Below are positions 1-6,447 of a DNA stretch of 49,374 nt, one piece after another. The translations under genes and the position numbers were made by a program. Where the stretch lies: contig ONGJ01000014.1 of the NCBI GenBank assembly GCA_900317375.1, positions 1 through 49,374 of the forward strand. The letters run 5' to 3'. Within the stretch, counting starts at the first letter, position 1; every line of letters starts with the position of its first letter. Source of the stretch: an uncultured Eubacteriales bacterium. Its GTDB lineage: Bacteria; Bacillota; Clostridia; Oscillospirales; Oscillospiraceae. The notes beneath the pieces were generated by a model. It made no database searches and had not been told where the DNA came from. It saw only the letters and a list, made by a program, of their open reading frames with translations.

Positions 1-366
1 GGCCATCACCTGCAGGACCAGATCCGCGATCAGCATACCTGCCAGGCCGCCCTCCTTCTGCCGCGTGTCGAGGAGCTCCATATCGAGGACAAGGATATCA
101 GCGCCGATGGTTTTTGTGATGTTCTGCCATTCGACCAGTGTATCTTTGTAATTCCGGCCCAGCCGATCAATGCTTTTGATGATCAGAAGGTCACCCGCCT
201 TCAGGCGCTTCAGCATTTTCCGGTACGCCGGACGGTCGAAATCCTTGCCGGACTGGTAATCACAAAAGATGTTTTGCTTTGGGATGTTGTACGGTTCCAG
301 CGCAGTAAGCTGCCGGTCGATATTCTGCTCTCTGGTTGAAACCCGTACATAAGCATAATTTGCCAT
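1..366 (-). CDS. Serine recombinase (resolvase/invertase family), C-terminus cut by window edge
   Basis: The reverse strand reads 122 uninterrupted codons from an ATG at 366 to the window edge. The N-terminus MANYAYVRVSTREQNIDRQL carries the serine-recombinase catalytic signature, with nucleophile Ser10 in YVRVST and Arg8 beside it. The later stretch LKAGDLLIIKSIDRLGRNY matches the second conserved block of the catalytic domain, with its arginines. The family cuts and rejoins DNA through a phosphoserine link during transposon resolution or site inversion. A GGAGG-like site (AGGAGGTAATATC before ATG) supports this start. The DNA-binding C-terminal part lies outside the window, so small resolvase versus large phage-type recombinase cannot be settled; the catalytic domain starting at residue 1 and the spacing look most like a Tn3/Tn552-type resolvase. 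It marks the left end of an accessory region. Confidence 0.88.
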   Translation of the reverse strand, partial: MANYAYVRVSTREQNIDRQLTALEPYNIPKQNIFCDYQSGKDFDRPAYRKMLKRLKAGDLLIIKSIDRLGRNYKDTLVEWQNITKTIGADILVLDMELLDTRQKEGGLAGMLIADLVLQVMA

Positions 367-541
367 GATATTACCTCCTGTTTTCTGGTTTCAACCATAC
401 TTTACAGCAGGCAATTCGGTACAACGATCGCTGCCCTTCCAGTGATTCCACCATTGAGGGGCATTGAACTGTTTCCAAAACAGGGGAAACAAAAAAGGTA
501 ACCAGTTTACAGAAAAATATTATAGCAAAGAGCCAGGCTTT

Positions 542-567
542 ACGCAAGCGCGTATACGCAATTGCGT
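542..567. promoter_or_regulatory. 26-bp palindrome, likely operator of the XRE regulator
   Basis: Bases 542-547 (ACGCAA) mirror 562-567 (TTGCGT), and the centre 550-559 is the perfect palindrome GCGTATACGC; all share one axis at 554/555. Eleven of thirteen base pairs are symmetric. It ends 33 bases before the ATG of the adjacent helix-turn-helix gene, where an autoregulatory operator would be expected. Binding is inferred. Confidence 0.55.
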
Positions 568-600
568 CAAAGAAACTAAAATAGCCCCGAGGTGGGGCAT

Positions 601-843
601 ATGACCGTTAAGGATGCCGTAGTACTTCGATTTCAGCAAATTTGTGAGCTACGGAGAATCAAGCCAAACGAATTAGCAAACATCTCCGGCGTGACGCCAT
701 CAACTGTCTACAGTATGATGGACAGCAAACGGCGGGATTTGTCGGTTATTACGATCAAGAAGCTGTGCGACGGTCTGGACATCACCCTTGGAGAATTCTT
801 CTCTACCCCGGAGTTTGATAATCTGGAGCAGGAGATCAGGTGA
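601..843 (+). CDS. XRE/Cro-type helix-turn-helix transcriptional regulator
   Basis: An 80-residue protein, essentially a single HTH domain. The core runs from LRFQQICELRRIKPNELA through SGVTPSTVYSMM to TIKKLCDGLDITLGEFF, which is the XRE (HTH_3) pattern, with the recognition helix around VTPSTVYSMM. Such single-domain proteins bind palindromic operators as dimers and often control mobile or plasmid-like genes. The ATG at 601 is chosen over an in-frame GTG at 592 because GAGGTGG (589-595) then sits at ideal spacing. A palindrome lies just upstream (542-567), so autoregulation is likely, and a hairpin terminator follows at 889-930. It stands alone between a recombinase and an Rpn-type nuclease; its targets beyond its own promoter are unknown. 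Confidence 0.88.
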   Translation: MTVKDAVVLRFQQICELRRIKPNELANISGVTPSTVYSMMDSKRRDLSVITIKKLCDGLDITLGEFFSTPEFDNLEQEIR

Positions 844-888
844 ACAGCACAGTCTGAGTTGACAGGCAGGCAATTGAACATAAGATAA

Positions 889-930
889 CCGCCGGGCACA
901 TCCGTTAAGATATGCTCGGCGGCGATTTTT
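889..930 (+). terminator. Rho-independent terminator after the XRE gene
   Basis: Arms CCGCCGGGCA (889-898) and TGCTCGGCGG (913-922) pair over ten bases with one mismatch, followed by CGATTTTT. It lies between the XRE stop and the stop of the convergent nuclease gene. Confidence 0.75.
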
Positions 931-946
931 GTCAGGCTGTATCGAT

Positions 947-1747
947 TTATACGGGAAGCAGAGCGGCCTGCTTTTCAAACTCGGCAACGGTCATGTTGGC
1001 CTGCTTCGCAGCATTTTCGGGGGAAAGCAATCCCTGCTTCACCAAGTTGACCAGCATGCCAAGGGCGCCCTCCGCACGGCCCTGTTCGCGGACTTCCATA
1101 TCGTGAATCATCATGGTCATATACTCCAACCTCCTGTCTTCGTTGGTCTTTACGGCATTCACTGCCTCATCCAGTTCTCTGCTGTATGAGCCTGTTACCT
1201 TACCCGATCCCAGATATAGGATCACTTCTTTCAGCTCGTTGCTGATCTCTCCCTCTGTTCCAGCTGTGTTCACAACGATCTTGTAGGTATCATCCCCTAA
1301 GCTCAGCCCGGGTACTTCCCTGCATACGGTCTCAAATGTGTATATGTAACGGTTCCGTCCGAACGGGTCATAGTTGCAGATGAAAATGACAAAGGATTTT
1401 CTCAGGTTCCGATAATCATCCCCGGGATGCAGAACGTGGATGTCAATCACCGACTGGTAATAGCGCATCCGCCGCGGCAGATTCCGTTTGTCCGTCGTCT
1501 GTACCTCAACGTTGTAGATCGTGCCCTTCTCGTCCTCCACGTACAGATCAAGCCGGATTCCTTTCGAGCTGTAGCCCTCTTTCGCAGTCTTCTGCGGTTC
1601 AACCAGTTCTATCTTTGCAATTTTGATCTCCAGAATGTATTCCAGCAGCGGTTTCAGATGCTTTGTGTTCCGCATGACGGCGGCAAACATGTAGTCGTCC
1701 ATCAGGGTCAGTTCTTCAATCGGCTTGAAAGCTCTCTCGTCTGCCAT
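947..1747 (-). CDS. Rpn family recombination-promoting nuclease / putative transposase (PD-(D/E)XK)
   Basis: A 266-residue protein of the PDDEXK_2/Rpn family. The N-terminal ELTLMDDYMFAAVMRN block is typical, followed by a PD-(D/E)XK core: IRLDLYVEDEKG with Asp67 and NVEVQTTDKR with Glu81 and Gln83 (numbered from the chosen start). The C-terminus carries a helical tail with EVREQGRAEG and a repeated hydrophobic motif, as in these proteins. Known members such as E. coli RpnA are calcium-stimulated endonucleases that raise RecA-independent recombination; the group is also annotated as putative transposases. The start MADERAF is preferred because AGAAGGG lies six bases upstream; an ATG two codons earlier overlaps that site. 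It is convergent with the XRE gene. The physiological role is not visible from sequence. Confidence 0.88.
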   Translation of the reverse strand: MADERAFKPIEELTLMDDYMFAAVMRNTKHLKPLLEYILEIKIAKIELVEPQKTAKEGYSSKGIRLDLYVEDEKGTIYNVEVQTTDKRNLPRRMRYYQSVIDIHVLHPGDDYRNLRKSFVIFICNYDPFGRNRYIYTFETVCREVPGLSLGDDTYKIVVNTAGTEGEISNELKEVILYLGSGKVTGSYSRELDEAVNAVKTNEDRRLEYMTMMIHDMEVREQGRAEGALGMLVNLVKQGLLSPENAAKQANMTVAEFEKQAALLPV

Positions 1748-2042
1748 GCGCATCCCTTCTTTCGATTCTATTGTAGAGCATGCCCGGAGCAAATGCAAGT
1801 AGAAACTGTTAAGAATTGTGATCGTTCATTTCTGAGTCATGAGAATAGAAATGGCTGCGGAAGGGACTGGATAACCACTCCCCCTCCGCGGCCGTTTTGC
1901 GCCCGGACGCACAACTGAAAAGAAAAAGCGACGGTGAGCGGCCGCCGCTTCTGAACGGAGGTGATGAGAAGCTTAAAATGAGTTAAAGGCCTCTCACCAA
2001 GCAGTATCATACCACTGAAAGCTCATAAACGCAAGCAGAAAC
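1748..2042. other. Gene-free stretch between nuclease and small unknown gene
   Basis: No convincing gene is visible. It holds an imperfect hairpin (GGCTGCGGA at 1853-1861 with TCCGCGGCC at 1885-1893, followed by GTTTTG), possibly a weak terminator, and the 5' region of the nuclease gene. A GGAGGTGATG at about 1958 opens only a five-codon frame. Confidence 0.4.
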
Positions 2043-2372
2043 TCAGTGAAGTGTGTCAAGGAACTCATCGCGTACCTGATATCTTGCCAACAAGCCAGTC
2101 TCTACATCTTCTCCTGCGGCAAGCTCTTCCTGCTTCATCGTCAGCTTCTTTACCGTCCAGATGACGATCTCATACATTGTCGGCCTCTCCCCCGCGGGAG
2201 TAAAGCCTTCCCAGAATTCCTTGTTGTCCTGCTTCGAATTCTCGTAGCTGGCCTGAAACGCGGGAAGCACCTCAGCCACATAATCCTCAACCGACATATT
2301 CTCTTTTTTCGCACTGTTAGAGAGGATCGTAAAGACCATATTCTCTTCTTCAGGCGTCACGGCAGTCATCAC
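2043..2372 (-). CDS. Small protein of unknown function (about 109 residues)
   Basis: I do not recognise this protein. It is acidic and soluble, with no signal peptide or membrane segment. The first half (TPEEENMVFTILSNSAKKENMS, then VEDYVAEVLPAF) looks helical, and the rest (MYEIVIWTVKKLTMKQEELAAG) also predicts helix. The start is uncertain: GTG at 2372 or the ATG directly after it, with AAGG just upstream. It begins two bases after the stop of the DUF2075 fragment, so it may be the partner of a lost helicase gene or a piece of a broken neighbour. The codon pattern looks coding, but the surroundings are patchy. It could be a remnant. Confidence 0.45.
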   Translation of the reverse strand: MMTAVTPEEENMVFTILSNSAKKENMSVEDYVAEVLPAFQASYENSKQDNKEFWEGFTPAGERPTMYEIVIWTVKKLTMKQEELAAGEDVETGLLARYQVRDEFLDTLH

Positions 2373-2373
2373 C

Positions 2374-2682
2374 TTACTTCAAAATTTTCAAAACTACACT
2401 ATTTGCATTTATATATTGTTTTCTAACCAGCGCTGCATTAATGATCTCCTTTATTTGATTCTCCCCATAATAGGCCCCGCGAATAAAAGACTTAGCATTC
2501 AAACGATGAGCTTCATCTACTAACAGGCAGTCAAATTCATTAGCTGGCCGGGCAACATACTGGATTGAGCTTTGAAACAAATTCTGTGTGTAGCCTGTCA
2601 GTCTATTCCCCTGCCTCAACTTCTCAAAATACACTTTTCTGGGTGTAGCGTTTTTAGTAACGTATTCTATGCTATAATCCAT
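2374..2682 (-). pseudogene. Fragment of a DUF2075 (Schlafen-associated helicase-like) protein
   Basis: About 100 residues match the middle of DUF2075 proteins: YVTKNATPRKVYFEKL, then NEFDCLLVDEAHRLNAKS with a Walker B/DEAH-type motif, then YGENQIKEIINAA. Complete members are several hundred residues long and begin with a Walker A loop before the YVTKNA block. Here the sequence before MDYSIEYVTKNA is unrelated and runs into the start of the divergent SnoaL-like gene, so Walker A is missing. After EIINAA the frame ends quickly in unrelated sequence. I read it as a both-ends-truncated remnant. DUF2075 proteins are common in defence and mobile regions, and this stretch is more AT-rich than the flanks. 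Confidence 0.72.
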
Positions 2683-2723
2683 TATTCTATAATTGCAGTT
2701 TTAGTAGAAAGAGAGCAAGAATT

Positions 2724-3254
2724 ATGACTGCAAAAGTATTAATAGATACACTTTTCCCAGCTTGTAAAGTCAAAGACGCCACAGTTCTAAGTGACATTTT
2801 CAATGAGGACGCAGTCTTTGTCACCCATAGTGGCGCAGCTTACCGCGGTCTTGCTCAAATTCAGGAGTATTTCAAAACTCTTTTCTTTGAAGGAGAGATC
2901 CGTGCATGGGATGTGAAGAGATTGCTGGATGAAACCGCTGTAGAATGGTACTATAAATACCAGTTCAACTATGCCGGCTCTGTCTCCTATGATGGTGTCT
3001 CGCTGTTTGAGATCAGAAATGGAAAGATTTCTCTCTGGCGTGATTTCATCCAGGCAGCTAAAAGAACATATCCTCTTGAGGTCAAGGATATAGAGCTTTT
3101 GCAGGCAGCCGGCAGGCTTGAGACTTGCACGGACTGGATCGACACACTTTCGAGGCATGATGAGAGATTCCTAGGAGTTGCCGAAAAGCTGCAAGATGCT
3201 TTGGATGATTTAATCTCTTTGCTCCCTGCTGAAACTATGCAACCTGAAGAGTAA
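2724..3254 (+). CDS. SnoaL-like / NTF2-fold protein
   Basis: A 176-residue protein with an N-terminal NTF2-like (SnoaL) fold. FPACKVKDATVLSDIFNEDAVFVTHSGAAYRG resembles the opening helix and first strand, and the block SLFEIRNGKISLWRDFI is the typical closing strand pair (function of xxGKIxxWRDY). The tail from about residue 120 (VKDIELLQAAGRLETCTDWIDTLSRHDER) is an extra helical segment. Such folds serve as small enzymes or binding modules; no catalytic assignment is possible. It is preceded by AGAAAGAGAGCAAG and lies between two pseudogene fragments on the other strand. Base composition is AT-richer than the chromosomal core, which suggests the gene arrived with the accessory segment. Confidence 0.7.
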   Translation: MTAKVLIDTLFPACKVKDATVLSDIFNEDAVFVTHSGAAYRGLAQIQEYFKTLFFEGEIRAWDVKRLLDETAVEWYYKYQFNYAGSVSYDGVSLFEIRNGKISLWRDFIQAAKRTYPLEVKDIELLQAAGRLETCTDWIDTLSRHDERFLGVAEKLQDALDDLISLLPAETMQPEE

Positions 3255-3421
3255 GGACCTTGATAAGAGTAAACACAATGCTCCCCTTGATTTCTTGGGT
3301 TTTGTTGGTTTTGTTATTATATTACGACTCTCGTCCAAAAAAAATCTCTCGATCTTTCATCCTTCCGGGTTGAGATTAGCGAGGAAGCATAAACAACCTA
3401 TATACTATGACCATAAAATGA

Positions 3422-3466
3422 CTGACCACCGCTCAGGAATACCCGGGCAGTGGTCAGCTTTATTTT
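3422..3466. terminator. Hairpin terminator between convergent SnoaL-like and peroxidase genes
   Basis: CTGACCAC (3422-3429) pairs with GTGGTCAG (3450-3457), and the stem extends with gaps towards the GCTC/GGGC region. CTTTATTTT follows on the plus strand and TCATTTTA on the minus strand, so it could serve both convergent genes. Confidence 0.6.
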
Positions 3467-3483
3467 GGTTTAGGTTAGGTTCT

Positions 3484-4071
3484 TTAATTCCGCGCATTCT
3501 CCACCGCTTGTTCAAGAGCAGTTTTGACTGCATCTTCCAGCTCTGCTGGCTCGACTCCAGGCTCAAACCGTTCCAGAACCTCTCCATCCCGGCTGATCAG
3601 GAATTTCGTGAAATTCCATTTGATTTTGCCCTCCTTCTGGCTTTTCAGGAAGGTATAAAGGGGGCTTTCATCCTTCCCGTTGACCTTAAGCTTGGCAAAC
3701 CGCGGGAATTGTGTGTCATAGTTCTTCTTGCAGAAGTTGTCGATTTCAGCGTTATCCCCCGGCGCTTCGTTCAGAAACTGATTGCAGGGGAAATCCAGAA
3801 TCTCAAATCCCTGGTCCCGATAGGCCTCATAGAGCTTCTCAAGCCCTTCATATTGCGAGGTATAGCCGCACTTGGTCGCCGTGTTTACGATCAAAAGGAC
3901 CTTTCCCTGGTATTCTTCCAGCGTTGTCTCCTCATTGTCCAGATTAAGAACCGTAATGTCGTAGATCGTTGGTTCTTCAGCGAAAACAACTGCTCTGCCG
4001 GCAATGTTGAGGCTGAATGCCATTACTGCGGCAAGAAGCAAAGACAGCAATAGCACCTTTGACGCTACCAT
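3484..4071 (-). CDS. Exported glutathione peroxidase family protein (thiol peroxidase)
   Basis: A peroxidase of about 195 residues that reduces hydroperoxides, in bacteria usually with thioredoxin rather than glutathione. The active-site block NTATKCGYTSQYEGL has cysteine (C68) in place of selenocysteine. The other catalytic residues are visible: Gln98 in FPCNQF and Trp152 in KWNFTKFL. Before the domain, MVASKVLLLSLLLAAVMAFS is a hydrophobic export signal, with a possible cleavage after FA (VVFA-EEP), so it probably acts outside the membrane or anchored to it. The ATG at 4071 is the natural start for that signal, but its AGGAG site is about 15 bases away, and the open frame continues upstream into a broken ATPase gene, so the original 5' end may have been disturbed. 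The gene ends at a shared hairpin (3422-3466). Confidence 0.85.
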   Translation of the reverse strand: MVASKVLLLSLLLAAVMAFSLNIAGRAVVFAEEPTIYDITVLNLDNEETTLEEYQGKVLLIVNTATKCGYTSQYEGLEKLYEAYRDQGFEILDFPCNQFLNEAPGDNAEIDNFCKKNYDTQFPRFAKLKVNGKDESPLYTFLKSQKEGKIKWNFTKFLISRDGEVLERFEPGVEPAELEDAVKTALEQAVENARN

Positions 4072-4350
4072 TGGTATTTTTGGTATACTCCTGTTCTCGG
4101 GTAAGCGTGTAGAAATTATCTCCATGCCAGAGCCGGAGCTCAACTATAACCTTAGCGCTCTCTTGTGGAGCCAATTTGTTGGCTGTGATACGATTAATGA
4201 TTACTTTGTCAGTAAACTCCGTATCTCCATACAGGCACCAGAAGAATGCTTGAGCGAAGGTCGTTTTTCCAGTTCCGTTTGAGATATGCAAGTTTGGCTC
4301 GACCACTTCTAACCCACTGGTTTTCTGGATTCTTACGGCAAACCGAAAGC
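4055..4350 (-). pseudogene. N-terminal fragment of an SMC/DndD-like AAA ATPase
   Basis: Codons read on the minus strand give LEVVEPNLHISNGTGKTTF, then AQAFFWCLYGDTEF, which is the Walker A region of AAA_23-type, SMC/RecF-like ATPases (compare GxNGxGKTTLLxAFxWxLYG). NRITANKLAPQESAKVIVEL followed by NFYTLTREQEYT matches the following strand region. The coiled coil and Walker B half are absent; the frame runs instead into the peroxidase signal peptide, overlapping its start. The first residues of the domain are also irregular. Such ATPases occur in DNA repair, in Dnd/phosphorothioation systems and in several phage-defence systems. Only the fragment class is supported, not a system. Confidence 0.68.
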
Positions 4351-4417
4351 AGCGATGCATCTTGAAAATTATATGCGAGAGATGCGGAAGAGATACCAAC
4401 ACCCAGCAAACAGACAG

Positions 4418-4458
4418 CCGGCCGGTGCAGGCATGCACCGGCCGGATTTTTGTTTTTG
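4418..4458 (+). terminator. Strong hairpin terminator (bidirectional stem)
   Basis: Perfect 11-bp stem: CCGGCCGGTGC (4418-4428) and GCACCGGCCGG (4435-4445), loop AGGCAT, then ATTTTTGTTTTT on the plus strand. It lies just downstream of the aconitase X swivel gene on the minus strand, where it has no matching T tract, so it is best read as plus-strand or bidirectional. Confidence 0.75.
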
Positions 4459-4467
4459 ATGAGGGTG

Positions 4468-4898
4468 TTACATCACTTCGACGACGCCGTTTTCTTTCAC
4501 CTCGATGGACATGCCGTCCTGCACATAGTTAAGGAACTCATCCCCGAGGCGGTCGATGACGGGCATATTGGCATCCGTCCAGAAGGCGGCGAGGATCGCC
4601 CCGGCGGCGGCCAGCGAATCGATATGCTTGGAAAACAGCATGCAGGCCGGCTGCCTGCCGGTCGCGCAGACCTCCCGCCCGTGGTGGAGCCGATGGTCTC
4701 GGGAAGGCAGAGCGCCTTGCCGACCATGGACTTCTGATAGAGGTCGGGGTTATTCTGGTCGCTGCACCTGACCTTTTTGTCCCCTGTCAGCATGGGGGTC
4801 TGGTAGCTGGCCAGGGTATTGAAGCCGCCGCGGGATACCAGCGCCTCGGCCTGGCAGGTCCCGGCCGTCACGACATGGCCCTGAAATGTTTTTTTCAT
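4468..4898 (-). pseudogene. Aconitase X small (swivel, DUF126) subunit with a frameshift
   Basis: The first frame starts MKKTFQGHVVTAGT and includes GFNTLASYQTP, NNPDLYQKSMVGK and PETIGSTTGG, the hallmarks of the aconitase X swivel domain, where the catalytic serine-containing loop lies. Immediately after GSTTGG the frame changes. The next frame continues with VCATGRQPACMLFSKHIDSL, AAAGAILAAFWTDANMPVID and RLGDEFLNYVQDGMS, the normal C-terminal half, to a TAA at 4468-4470. The expected MVLQ-like residues after GSTTGG are missing, so a deletion of about 13 bases near 4680 would explain both the loss and the shift. The gene follows the catalytic subunit by 13 bases with a GAGGAGG site, so the pair was an operon. 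It is either a recent inactivating mutation or a sequencing/assembly error. Confidence 0.82.
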
Positions 4899-4911
4899 GT
4901 TTCGCCCTCCT

Positions 4912-6186
4912 CTACTTGCTGAGCCCGGTGATCATGCGAAGGATCTCGGCTTCCGGATAAAAACGGGCGCTGGAATAGGTGCGGAGCTTGTTGGACGAGG
5001 TGATGACCGGCATCGATTTGCACAGGGGGTTATTCATGAACATGAGGGGGCAGATGGAGCTTGTATGAATGTTCATCCGTTTCAGAATGTTGGCATACTC
5101 CGTCTCTTCCAGGGCTTTGAGAACGCCCGGGGCCGCCGTGAAGACCGTCGGGATGACGACCTTTGTATGGCCAGCCTGCTCCAGCGCAATGTCGATCTTT
5201 TTCGTCCAGTCGATCATCTGGCTGAGAGACATGTGCGGACAGCCCATGAAGCAGAGCTTCGGTCTGGCGTTCAGGTCCTTCCAGATGCAGGGGTAGCTGT
5301 CCTTCACGCGGCGGATCTCGGCATCGTCGACGACGTATACCGGCGCGCCTTCGCGGATCAGCTTTTCGCCGAAATCGACGGCCTCGGGCGTCAGATGCTC
5401 AATATGGTACAGGCCCACCGAGCCATTGGAGGCCGTGGCCGCGCCGAAGTCCTTAAGATAGGTGCAGACCGTGTCGTTGAGCTCCGTGCCCAGGAAGCGG
5501 TCCAGGCCCTTGATATAGGGGACCTTTTCCAGCACCTTCATGCCGACGGCCGAGCCGAAAAGCTGGGCGTCGGGGAGGGAATCCGTTTTCAGCTCCACAA
5601 CCCAGTCGGCCTTTCTTCCGTCATCCGTCAGGAGGCCGAACTCCGGGACGCAGCCCGCGATGGAGCCGAACATCTCGATCATGCCGGAGTTCCGGTTGCA
5701 GCGCGCGCCGAGCACGGAGTTGGCATATACCACGGCGGAGCTCTCGGCCCAGCTCAGAACGTCGCCGCGCTTGGGCGTGTTGCCCACCTGCGGGAGATAG
5801 CAGGTGCAGGTATAGGCGTCGTCCGACAGGATGCCGAAGCGCTTCACCTGCTCTTCGTATCTCTTCTGCTGGCTGTACATGACGTCAAAGACGATCTTCT
5901 GCAGAAGATTCGACGGGACGTTTTTGACGTCGACCGGTCTGGGGTCCGCGGTGAAGGGCTGACGGCTGACCTGTCCGTCGGACAGGATCTTGTCATACAG
6001 CTCGTAAACTGGTTTCATGATGCCGAGCCCGAAGCTGATGACCGTATGCCCGTATTCACTCGTCACCGGAACCATGCGCTGCGCATCAAAAGCCTCGCCA
6101 TAGGCGACCAGCGTCTGCATCACGCGGGACATCGTTTCGCCGCGGGAACCGTCCAGGATGGCCTGCTGTTCCTTTGTCAGCTGCAA
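4912..6186 (-). CDS. Aconitase X catalytic subunit (DUF521)
   Basis: A protein of about 424 residues covering the whole DUF521/aconitase X catalytic domain. Visible blocks include MQLTKEQQAILDGSRGETMS at the start, YGHTVISFGLGIMKPVYELY, NSVLGARCNRNSG, KLCFMGCPHMSLSQMIDW, and the C-terminal SSICPLMFMNNPL. The cysteines in GARCNRN, MGCPH and SICPLM are candidate iron-sulfur ligands. Characterised bacterial members form heterodimers that dehydrate cis-3-hydroxy-L-proline; archaeal ones dehydrate phosphomevalonate, so the substrate here is open. The TTG at 6186 is chosen because GGAG lies eight bases upstream and the N-terminus then fits the family; the longer GTG start at 6195 would overlap that site. 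The partner swivel gene just downstream is frameshifted, so activity is doubtful. Confidence 0.9.
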   Translation of the reverse strand: MQLTKEQQAILDGSRGETMSRVMQTLVAYGEAFDAQRMVPVTSEYGHTVISFGLGIMKPVYELYDKILSDGQVSRQPFTADPRPVDVKNVPSNLLQKIVFDVMYSQQKRYEEQVKRFGILSDDAYTCTCYLPQVGNTPKRGDVLSWAESSAVVYANSVLGARCNRNSGMIEMFGSIAGCVPEFGLLTDDGRKADWVVELKTDSLPDAQLFGSAVGMKVLEKVPYIKGLDRFLGTELNDTVCTYLKDFGAATASNGSVGLYHIEHLTPEAVDFGEKLIREGAPVYVVDDAEIRRVKDSYPCIWKDLNARPKLCFMGCPHMSLSQMIDWTKKIDIALEQAGHTKVVIPTVFTAAPGVLKALEETEYANILKRMNIHTSSICPLMFMNNPLCKSMPVITSSNKLRTYSSARFYPEAEILRMITGLSK

Positions 6187-6236
6187 GTACCTCACTCCTT
6201 TTTTCTGATTGATTTTTGTACACTGAGGATGGACTT

Positions 6237-6265
6237 ATTGTACAACGCTGACAGGGTTTTCACAA
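6237..6265 (-). promoter_or_regulatory. Candidate promoter for the aconitase X operon
   Basis: On the minus strand TTGTGA (6260-6265), a 17-base spacer and TACAAT (6237-6242), about 50 bases before the TTG start. Confidence 0.5.
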
Positions 6266-6321
6266 GATATTTTTTGCTGTCAATGTGAAGCGGAGGGGCC
6301 GGTGAGAATCGGTCTTTCATG

Positions 6322-6351
6322 TTGACAGGAATGCGCAGGAAAGGCTATAAT
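6322..6351 (+). promoter_or_regulatory. Consensus promoter for the orphan P-loop protein
   Basis: Perfect TTGACA (6322-6327), 18-base spacer, perfect TATAAT (6346-6351). The leader of about 90 bases before the ATG at 6448 contains a GGCGGG/CCCGCC hairpin around 6382-6405. Confidence 0.8.
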
Positions 6352-6447
6352 CGTGCCGGGAAGAACGCAGCGGAACCATCGGGGCGGGCGAAGGTATCCC
6401 CCGCCGGCATCATCGCTGTCTGACTGTACGGCGGAAAGGAAGAAAGC

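Noticed and set aside
592-600. GTG at 592 as start of the XRE gene
   Set aside because: It overlaps the GAGGTGG ribosome binding site that is ideally placed for the ATG at 601.
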